A stretch of 64,000 nt of DNA from Flectonema sp. DT1601 (lineage: Eukaryota; Euglenozoa; Diplonemea; Diplonemida; Diplonemidae), in assembly GCA_964019425.1 (NCBI GenBank), contig OZ025823.1:620001-684000 (forward strand), read 5' to 3'. The notes below the pieces were generated by a model. It ran no database searches and was not told the origin of the DNA. It worked only from the letters and a program-made list of their open reading frames with translations. The translations under genes were made by a program, and so were the position numbers. Below are positions 53,551-62,018 of the stretch, one piece after another. Within the stretch, counting starts at the first letter, position 1. The number at the start of each line of letters is the position of its first letter.

Positions 53551-53740
53551 CACGATTTTTCACTTTGCTACATGAAAATTCACGATTTTTCACGATTTTT
53601 CACGATTTTTCACGATTTTTCACGATTTTTCACGATTTTTCACAATTTTTCACTTAATTTTTTGCTGCTTTCTGGTAGTGAAATCCCGTGAAAATGTGTG
53701 AAAATGTGTGAATTCTAGTGAAAAAAGTGAGTGATATCCA
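53551..53740. repeat. 10-bp minisatellite (CACGATTTTT)n with inverted partner
   Basis: One unit at 53551-53560, six perfect units at 53581-53640, and a variant unit at 53641. About 45 bp downstream, GTGAAAATGT-type units (53688-53735) are imperfect inverted counterparts, so the transcript could fold into a long hairpin. Spacing is continuous tandem with no unique spacers, so it is not a CRISPR array. Confidence 0.8.
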
Positions 53741-53913
53741 GATGGTACCGTTGGTGCTGGTGTGCTGTGCGATGTCAAACCTGTTCAGTTTGCCATACAT
53801 GTCACTTTGACAACTAAATGGGCATCGCTTGCCCAGTGACCCATCACCCTTCCTGACCATCGCTTGTGGTGAGGTTCCGGACTTTGGACCGGCGCATCGC
53901 GTGTGCGGTGGGT

Positions 53914-54174
53914 TTAATCACTGAGGGGCTCATTCTCGTTCAGACTGTTCTGTTCTGTAACAACCCGACCATGATCATTCAGCAAATATGAGATGTCAAT
54001 TGTGGCTGCCTCTGACATGTCACGTGCAACCTCTGCCCAAAACTGGAGAAGTTGTCGCGGAGTGCGATGCTCCCGGGAGAATGAGATGAGACGTCTGAGC
54101 ACGCCATTCACAATACTATATTGTGCACACATGAACTCCATGATGTTGCCCATTTCCTCGTTACTAAGAGACAT
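53914..54174 (-). CDS. Unrecognised frame downstream of an overlapping frame
   Basis: 86 residues from ATG 54174, beginning MSLSNEEMGNIMEFMCAQYS. The start codon shares one base with the stop of the next frame (TGATG). Composition is protein-like (REHRTPRQLLQFWAEVARDM) and GC-richer than the host spacers. No family recognised. It may be the second part of a mobile-element protein, a downstream cistron, or an exon. Confidence 0.35.
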   Translation of the reverse strand: MSLSNEEMGNIMEFMCAQYSIVNGVLRRLISFSREHRTPRQLLQFWAEVARDMSEAATIDISYLLNDHGRVVTEQNSLNENEPLSD

Positions 54175-54716
54175 CAAGTTGACAGAGGTGGTGGTGCCGG
54201 ATCAGTGATTAAGATTCCGAGCTGCTGGAAGTGGTGCAGCGCACGTCGTAGTGTGTCACAGAATGATTGAGCTTGGTGGCTCTGTGTCAGTCTGCATGCA
54301 AGACTATAGCATGCAGTCGTAGCTGTAGCAGCAGTGATGTGTAGCGCTGACGAGTTTTCTGTCACAGATGTTGCGTCACTTACTAGGCAGAAGGTACTCT
54401 CCCGGTTGCGAATGAGAAACACACAATCCTGCACATACAACCACCGGATCATCTCTCTTCGTGCAGCCCAATAACTGACGGAGTCAAGACCATGAAGCTG
54501 GCGGGTAAACTGCGGAATGCGGCGCATGGCGATGTGCTGCAAGAGGATCGGGACAACTGTACTTGGTGGCTGTGGGCGGAGATGCAGGGTCCCAGCAACA
54601 GTGTATTGCGATACACCGTCAACCTCACCAATCTTCTCATCGCACCAGATCAGCATGCCATCCGTGCCAGCAACACGAGCCCTAACCTCCAAGTCATCTT
54701 CAACTTCTAGTCCCAT
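54174..54716 (-). CDS. Unrecognised 180-residue frame in the accessory island
   Basis: Begins MGLEVEDDLEVRARVAGTDG and ends DPAPPPLST. The frame remains protein-like for eight codons upstream of the ATG, back to an AG that could be an acceptor. Strand-like and helix-like segments are seen (GMLIWCDEKIGEVDGVSQYT; HQAQSFCDTLRRALHHFQQL), with no membrane segment. Codon use is GC-rich, unlike the host genes to the left. I cannot assign a function; a mobile-element or captured gene fragment is the likeliest origin. Confidence 0.35.
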   Translation of the reverse strand: MGLEVEDDLEVRARVAGTDGMLIWCDEKIGEVDGVSQYTVAGTLHLRPQPPSTVVPILLQHIAMRRIPQFTRQLHGLDSVSYWAARREMIRWLYVQDCVFLIRNRESTFCLVSDATSVTENSSALHITAATATTACYSLACRLTQSHQAQSFCDTLRRALHHFQQLGILITDPAPPPLST

Positions 54717-55342
54717 ACATCTAACAGCTTTGATCTGCTAGTCACATACAGCAAGATCTCTGCTGACAAGGAATCGCGAAGTTGCACTGTTACTCTTACG
54801 AGAGCCATGTGAATGAATTACCACAATAAACTTTAGAGAACGATAGGATTAACAAGCAGCGTTTTCTATCCCCTCTTCTATCCCTTTTGTTCAAAAAAAG
54901 CAAAGAGAAATTTCTCTCATTCACGCTAAGATGCACTCTGAACTTTGATTTTTTTGATCTGAGTGTGAGGGAATGACCTGTTAGTGCATTGGGCATAAGC
55001 TGGGCTGCAGTTTAGATGTCTTAGGTGTTAATAAGGGGTTCCTCTTAGCATTTTTCTTTGTTCCCACCTTATGATATTCTTGAAGAAAAAAAAATAGAAG
55101 TCATAATGGTGCTTCCCTCTGGAAGGGTTGTAAGCCATGGTGTCCAACTAAATTAAAGGACAAGTCTGGGATAATCCCTGCCAGAGGGGCGAGTATTCTA
55201 CCATGGTTGAAATACTCTGGCAACTGATCTTCAATTTTATGTTGTTTGTTAGCTGCTGGTGTATCTTGATCATGTGTTGATACTTGCTTATTTGTAATCT
55301 TTTACTACAATCATTCTTGCCTATATCTTTTATTTTTATTCT
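54717..55342. other. Island spacer
   Basis: Unique sequence between the unrecognised frames and the 633-bp repeats. It holds an inverted pair, CCCTCTGG (55122) and CCAGAGGG (55181), within a possible structured segment at 55115-55215. No coding frame supported. Confidence 0.35.
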
Positions 55343-57248
55343 CTATCGGTTCTGGTCTGTTACCTCATTTGTCTTGTTTAACTTCAGTTATATCCATTTT
55401 ACTTTTTATTGTTTCCCATCTACTTTTTATTTTCTTAGTTCTGGTCAGAAACTCCTGGGCAGCAAGAAGGAAAGCAGTTTAGTACTTCTGGGTGTTTGGC
55501 AACACCCCCCATAGTGAGCAAGTACAACAGGTAGCATTGGTAGTCTGTTGATCCTGAGTGATCCCAGCTACAGTTTTGTTTTTCTTTCTTTTTTTTAGAA
55601 GAAGATCAGGACATCCAAGCACTGCTGGATAGTTGCTGAATGCAGGGCCTGCCTGTGGCATTATAATAACAGGCTAAGTCATTTGTATTTCATAGTTTAC
55701 CTTTGATTTTATAACTTCACATAGGTACTATGAACGATGAGAGATCCAGTGGGATCACTCAAGGTCTAGTAGAGACCACCAATGTTGTGCGTTGATAGGC
55801 AAGGACCAACCTTGACATTCTTTCTTTTCTCTCCTGTTCTGACAAACACAAAATACACACACAGCTTACAGTGTGTTCTTTGTGTATGTTTTCTTCAGGT
55901 GTGAGTAGTTTTTTTGTTCTTACTTTTCAGGTTAGCCAAAAGCTAACAGTCCAAATCTCACCTGGTAATTCAACTCTATCTGTTCTGGTCTGTTACTTCA
56001 TTTGTCTTGTTTAACTTCAGTTATATCCATTTTACTTTTTATTGTTTCCCATCTACTTTTTATTTTCTTAGTTCTGGTCAGAAACTCCTGGGCAGCAAGA
56101 AGGAAAGCAGTTTAGTACTTCTGGGTGTTTGGCAACACCCCCCATAGTGAGCAAGTACAACAGGTAGCATTGGTAGTCTGTTGATCCTGAGTGATCCCAG
56201 CTACAGTTTTGTTTTTCTTTCTTCTTTTAGAAGAAGATCAGGACATCCCAGCACTGCTGGATAGTTGCTGAATGCAGGGCCTGCCTGTGGCATTATAATA
56301 ACAGGCTAAGTCATTTGTATTTCATAGTTTACCTTTGATTTTATAACTTCACATAGGTACTATGAACGATGAGAGATCCAGTGGGATCACTCAGGGTCTA
56401 GTAGAGACCACCAATGTTGTGCGTTGATAGGCAAGGTGATCAACCTTGACATTTTTTCTTTTCTCTCCTGTTCTGACAAACACAAAATACACACACAGCT
56501 TACAGTGTGTTCTTTGTGTATGTTTTCTTCAGGTGTGAGTAGTTTTTTTGTTCTTGCTTTTCAGGTTAGCCAAAAGCTAACAGTCCAAATCTCACCTGGT
56601 AATTCAACTCTATCTGTTCTGGTCTGTTACTTCATTTGTCTTGTTTAACTTCAGTTATATCCATTTTACTTTTTATTGTTTCCCATCTACTTTTTATTTT
56701 CTTAGTTCTGGTCAGAAACTCCTGGGCAGCAAGAAGGAAAGCAGTTTAGTACTTCTGGGTGTTTGGCAACACCCCCCATAGTGAGCAAGTACAACAGGTA
56801 GCATTGGTAGTCTGTTGATCCTGAGTGATCCCAGCTACAGTTTTGTTTTTCTTTCTTCTTTTAGAAGAAGATCAGGACATCCCAGCACTGCTGGATAGTT
56901 GCTGAATGCAGGGCCTGCCTGTGGCATTATAATAACAGGCTAAGTCATTTGTATTTCATAGTTTACCTTTGATTTTATAACTTCACATAGGTACTATGAA
57001 CGATGAGAGATCCAGTGGGATCACTCAGGGTCTAGTAGAGACCACCAATGTTGTGCGTTGATAGGCAAGGTGACCAACCTTGACATTCTTTCTTTTCTCT
57101 CCTGTTGTGACAAACACAAAATACACACACAGCTTACAGTGTGTTCTTTGTGTATGTTTTCTTCAGGTGCGAGTAGTTTTTTTGTTCTTGCTCTTCAGGG
57201 AGGGCCTTAGCCAAAAGCTAACAGTCCAAATCTCACCTGGTAATTCAA
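55343..57248. repeat. Three tandem copies of a 633-bp repeat
   Basis: Copies start at about 55343, 55976 and 56609, each opening with (T/G)GTTCTGGTCTGTTAC and closing with CTCACCTGGTAATTCAACTC. Sequence identity between copies is very high, with a few substitutions and a small insertion (GGAGGGCCTT) in copy 3. A 263-bp partial copy sharing that insertion lies at 58243-58505, on the far side of the LINE-like fragment. The arrangement resembles tandem 5'-UTR monomers of some LINEs or a young satellite. Confidence 0.85.
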
Positions 57249-58242
57249 CTCTGGAAACAGTGTACACCCTGAAGCAGAAGAGATGTACTTTGAATACAAG
57301 TCATGGCAGGGTACCTGACCAAGAACAGGGAAAGGTTCGAGGTCTTCTTCCAGGACGCGGACGCATTCGGAGTATATGTGAGGGTGTTAGAAGAGGATGG
57401 ATGCTGGGGTGATGCGTTGGCCCTACAGGTCATGGCAGAGGACCGCTACAGTGCTGCTTCGTCGTTGTGGTGAGGATGGAAACGCTGGTGGTGGAAGGGC
57501 CATCGGACCCAAAGCAGACGCTGGTCTTGACCCTGCAAAACGGGTGTCACTACGACCCAGTGGAGGCATCCGAGGACTGCGTCGCGCGGCTGCTACAGAG
57601 CACCCAGAGGTTGGAATTAGTGTCGCCAGGCCCGCTGTCACAAGCAGCAGGAGGCAAGCTGGCAGTGCTGCAGACAGCCTCCCAACAGGCCCAGCTGCAC
57701 GAGTGCCCCCAAGCGGAGTGCCCGAAGGGAGGCTTCAAGGAGTGGGCGGAGCTCCTAAGACATGTGGACGAGCACACATTCAGTGGCAACCTGCTGACAC
57801 ATGGACAGTTGGCGAGGCTAGGCCTCCGGGAATGTCCGGTGTCATCAGGCAGGACCAGCCAATGCATCCGGGGTGCAGTGAGAAACTGCAGAAGGTCCAA
57901 CTGGGGGACGTGTACACAGCATTCCGGAAGCGGGTGCTGTAGAGCCAGAGCTTCCCCTCTTTGGAGGAAATAGCCAGCAGGAGGAGGCCGATAGTGAAGA
58001 AGCTGCCAGTGCCCCTGTTGCACCATTTGGGGCGAGCACTCAAGCTGGCGCTGGACCTAGTCATGGAGCGGAACAATGAGTGGGCATGGAAGCTACTCTT
58101 GATGCTCCCGACATGTACACTGCGGAGGATACGGAGGGGGGGTAGGAGGTTGTCAACCAGCGATCTGACAGGGGCGGTCAACGACCTGCAAGCATGGATT
58201 CAGGGGAATTTGACAGGCATGGATTCAGGGGAATTTCACACA
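57249..58242 (+). mobile_element. Broken LINE-like fragment with OTU-protease-like domain
   Basis: GC-rich plus-strand sequence with recognisable protein pieces in more than one frame and at least two breaks. First is an OTU-type cysteine-protease-like region (RERFEVFFQDADAFGVYV; LEEDGCWGDALALQVMAED; LVLTLQNGCHYDPVE). Next is a C2H2-like segment (HECPQAECPKGGFKEW, LLRHVDEHTF). Then a block resembling the pre-RT region of R2-like LINE proteins follows (PSLEEIASRRRPIVKKLPVP; RNNEWAWKLLLMLPTCTLRR). The reverse transcriptase itself is absent, so it is truncated. The host-like gene GC content to the left is much lower. Family assignment is tentative. Confidence 0.55.
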
Positions 58243-58505
58243 GGGTACTATGAACGATGAGAGATCCAGTGGGATCACTCAGGGTCTAGTAGAGACCACC
58301 AATGTTGTGCGTTGATAGGCAAGGTGATCAACCTTGACATTTTTTCTTTTCTCTCCTGTTGTGACAAACACAAAATACACGCACAGCTTACAGTGTGTTC
58401 TTTGTGTATGTTTTCTTCAGGTGTGAGTAGTTTTTTTGTTCTTGCTCTTCAGGGAGGGCCTTAGCCAAAAGCTAACAGTCCAAATCTCACCTGGAAATTC
58501 AACTC
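58243..58505. repeat. Partial fourth copy of the 633-bp repeat
   Basis: Begins at GTACTATGAACGATGAGAG, which is about 370 bp into the repeat unit, and runs to its end. It carries the same small insertion as copy 3, so copy 3 and this copy are the closest pair. Confidence 0.85.
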
Positions 58506-58515
58506 AGTCTTTGTC

Positions 58516-58800
58516 AGTTTTGGATTTCGATAAAGTGGGAAGTAACGGACTGGGAGCTTTTGGCTCCTGCCCTATTCCCGATGTAAACTTTCTTTTTATT
58601 TTTATTTTTTTTAACAGGCCCAAAGGGCGACAATGATGGTTGCTGACCAAGGAATAATATTCAAATGAATTTTCGTTTCAAAGAAACGAACAGAATTAAG
58701 AGAGAGGTAGAGAAAAAAAAAAAAAAAAAAAGAAAGAATAGAAAAAAAATATGAAGAGGAAATAATCAAACATGAAAAAAAAAAAAAAAAAAAAATAAAA
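58516..58800 (+). repeat. LINE-like 3' tail, copy 1
   Basis: Opens GATTTCGATAAAGTGGGAAG and ends in long A-rich runs. It contains three hairpins: GGAGC-TTTTG-GCTCC, GCCC-AAA-GGGC and TTCGTTTC-AAA-GAAACGAA. Nearly identical to 60649-60925. Stem-loops followed by an A-rich end fit the 3' UTR of a non-LTR retrotransposon. Confidence 0.6.
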
Positions 58801-58915
58801 TATAAATAAAAAACGTTGTATGAAAAAGGAAAAAAAGAAAAAAAAAGACCAGAAAAGGAAAGAGAAAATGAAAAGGTATAATATTATTGTGGGGATATGA
58901 GGATAGCAGGGAGAT

Positions 58916-58918
<3 letters not shown>

Positions 58919-58946
<28 letters not shown>

Positions 58947-59484
58947 ATTTATTATTTAAAAAAAGGAAACAATCAGTTTAGCGTCTCGATCAGGACGGAA
59001 AATAGAAATTAATCGACATAGTCGATCGATAGAAAAAAAACAATGATAACATTGTTTATTCTTTTTTTTTTTTTTTTTTATTTTTTTAAATCCTTTTAAT
59101 TATTTTAAAGAAAAAACAATCAGTTTAGCGTCTTGACCAGGACGGAAAATAGAAAGTAATCGACATAGTCGATCGATAAAAAAAAAACAATGATAACATT
59201 GTTTATTCCTTTTTTTTTTTTTTTTTTTTATTCCTTTTATTTATTTTTAAAGAAAAAACAATCAGTTTAGCGTCCTGACCAGGACGGAAAATTGAAAGTG
59301 ATCGACATAGTCGATCGATAAAAAACAATGATAACATTGTTTATTCTTTTTTTTTTTTTTTTTTTAAATTCTTTTTATTTATTTTTAAAGAAAAAACAAT
59401 CAGTTTAGCGTCCTGACCAGGACGGAAAATTGAAAGTGATCGACATAGTCGATCGATAAAAAAACAATGATAACATTGTTTATT

Positions 59485-59517
<33 letters not shown>

Positions 59518-60553
59518 TTTTAATAATTTTTTAAAGAAAAAACAATCAGTTTAGCGTCTTGACCAGGACGGAAAACAGAAAGTGATCGACATAGATCGAT
59601 AAAAAACAATGATAACATTGTTTATTCTTTTTTTTTTTTTTTTTTTTTAATCCTTTTTATTATTTTAAAGAAAAAACAATCAGTTTAGCGTCTTGACCAG
59701 GACGGAAAATAGAAAGTGATCGACATAGTCGATCGATAAAAAAACAATGATAACCTTGTTTATTCTTTTTTTTTTTTTTTTTTAAATTCTTTTTATTTAT
59801 TTTTAAAGAAAAAAAAACGGAAAATAAAAATTTAGTCGACAAAGTCGAACGATAAAAAAAAAACAATGATAACATTGTTTATTCTTTTTTTTTTTTGTTT
59901 TTTTTTTATATTCATTTTTATTAATTTTGAAAAAAAAACAATCAGTTTAGCGTCTTGACCAGGACGGAAAATAGAAAGTGATCGACATAGTCGATCGATA
60001 AAAAAACAATGATAACCTTGTTTATTCTTTTTTTTTTTTTTTTTTAAATTCTTTTTATTTATTTTTAAAGAAAAAAAAACGGAAAATAAAAATTTAGTCG
60101 ACAAAGTCGAACGATAAAAAAAAAACAATGATAACATTGTTTATTCTTTTTTTTTTTTGTTTTTTTTTTATATTCATTTTTATTAATTTTGAAAAAAAAA
60201 CAATCAGTTTAGCGTCTTGACCAGGACGGAAAATAGAAAGTAATCGACATAGTCGATCGATAAAAAAACAATGATAACATTGTTTATTCTTTTTTTTTTT
60301 TTTTTTTTAAATTCTTTTTATTTATTTTTAAAGAAAAAAAAACGGAAAATAAAAATTTAGTCGACAAAGTCGAACGATAAAAAAAAAACAATGATAACAT
60401 TGTTTATTCTTTTTTTTTTTTGTTTTTTTTTTATATTCATTTTTATTAATTTTGAAAAAAAAACAATCAGTTTAGCGTCTTGACCAGGACGGAAAATAGA
60501 AAGTGATCGACATAGTCGATCGATAAAAAAAAAACAATGATAACATTGTTTAT

Positions 60554-60589
<36 letters not shown>

Positions 60590-60648
60590 CTTTTTTTTTT
60601 TTTTAAAGAAAAAACAATCAGTTTAGCGTCTTGACCAGGACGGAAAAT
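58919..60648. repeat. Minisatellite of 13 units of about 120-140 bp, each with three inverted repeats
   Basis: Each full unit has CAATCAGTTTAGCGTC.., an inverted repeat CGTC(C/T)TG-AC-CAGGACG, a second, ATCGAC-ATA-GTCGAT, and a third, AACAATG-ATAA-CATTGTT, followed by a long T run and an A-rich spacer. Units 7, 9 and 11 are a shorter variant lacking the first inverted repeat, so units 6-11 form an A-B higher-order repeat of about 261 bp. The last unit is cut directly at the second LINE-like tail. Confidence 0.9.
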
Positions 60649-60839
60649 AGGATTTCGATAAAGTGGGAAGTAACGGACTGGGAGCTTTTGGCTCCTGCCC
60701 TATTCCCGATGTAAACTTTCTTTTTATTTTTATTTTTTTTAACAGGCCCAAAGGGCGACAATGATGGTTGCTGACCAAGGAATAATATTCAAATGAATTT
60801 TCGTTTCAAAGAAACGAACAGAATTAAGAGAGAGGCAGA

Positions 60840-60873
<34 letters not shown>

Positions 60874-60925
60874 GAAAAAAAAAAATGAAGAGGAAATAAT
60901 CAAACATGAAAAAAAAAAAAAAAAA
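60649..60925 (+). repeat. LINE-like 3' tail, copy 2
   Basis: Near-identical to 58516-58800 until the terminal A-rich runs diverge in length. It joins the minisatellite directly at ..GGAAAATAG|GATTTCG. Two tails bracketing the array suggest duplication by unequal exchange or two insertions. Confidence 0.65.
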
Positions 60926-60932
60926 ATATATA

Positions 60933-61711
60933 TCAGTCATTCCTTTTTTTTGCGAACAAAAAACACCATTTTCTCACCGCCTGAGCAAGGTTACACGATA
61001 TGTTACTTTTGCTCGATTTTTTATTTTTTGGAATCGGGGAGGGTGCGATCTGTAAAATTAGGCATAGGGATATACTTTTAAACATGGTAAGTGCTGCTAA
61101 AAAGAGATAAACGTCTCTTTGCAAGATTTCCTTGGTACTACTCAATGATAAATATTAATCCCAGACCTGGAATGGAAAGATCGAGAAAATCTGAGTAAAA
61201 AACACCCCTAATTTTTTTTTTTTTACTATTTTTTTTCCTTCTCCCGCACTCAGGAGATATGCACCTTTTTGCTAACTAATCAACCCTAGTAGCAATTATG
61301 TAAGGAAAATGTTGCATCTATATAAAGAAAATGTTTTCATTAAGTATCAAAGTAGGTACAAAAAGACAGGTAGTAACAATCTGCCTCACCGGCACATGCT
61401 TAGTACTCTTTAATATATTTTTGCTCGATTGTTTTTTCTCTGGATCCCGCTGGGCCAGCAGTGTAAAATTAGACCCTTCGAGTAATTTTTAGTTTTGGTA
61501 CTTGTCCACGGCTGAGCTGATTTAGTAAACCACAAAATCTCTTTTCTCAATTCGGGAGAGAAGTATGTGATGCCAACCTCCCGATTTCGGACGGAAATGA
61601 ACCCAACGATGCAGCGCATTAAAATGCCGCTTCGATCGAAATTTTTACATTTTTTTTTTGAAAAAAATTTTCAGTGTCCAGAATTTGTTCGCAAAAAAAA
61701 GGAATGACTGA
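60933..61711. mobile_element. 779-bp TA-flanked MITE
   Basis: Terminal inverted repeats begin TCAGTCATTCCTTTTTTTTG and continue CGAACAA; the right end is their inverted copy. Both sides are flanked by TATATA, so a TA target duplication fits, as in Tc1/mariner-type elements. No transposase frame lies inside. An internal partial duplication exists: TTTTGCTCGATT..GTAAAATTAG near 61008-61062 recurs near 61420-61472. Confidence 0.8.
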
Positions 61712-62018
61712 TATATATGAGAACGTGCCAAAAGTAGGGTACAATTTTGGGCCACGGGTATCTGACGGTCCCTAAGTGTGAATCCGACCACTTTTCACAA
61801 GATATTTTATACTCAAAAAATGCAATTCCGTGTCCGGGAAGTGATTTTACTCACCGCTAGTTTCAAAATTCCATATTTTCCCTAAGAGCTTACCTGTAGT
61901 ATAAGGAGAATGGTAGTGATACTAAGTTCGACCAGGTGCTTAATAGGCAGTACTGATAATACAATGATGTGCTTTCTTTTTTATAAAAAATCATTGATTT
62001 TGCTGAAGTTCTTAATTG
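61712..62018. other. 3' flank of the transposase gene
   Basis: About 300 bp of unique sequence between the MITE and the transposase stop codon. It may hold the transposon's left terminal repeat, but the other end lies outside the window, so this cannot be checked here. Confidence 0.35.

Noticed and set aside
53551-53650. CRISPR-like array
   Set aside because: The repeats are 10-bp tandem units without unique spacers, in a eukaryote.
57423-58181. Several long minus-strand frames
   Set aside because: They are antisense to the GC-rich LINE-like fragment; only the plus strand gives OTU-like and pre-RT-like motifs.
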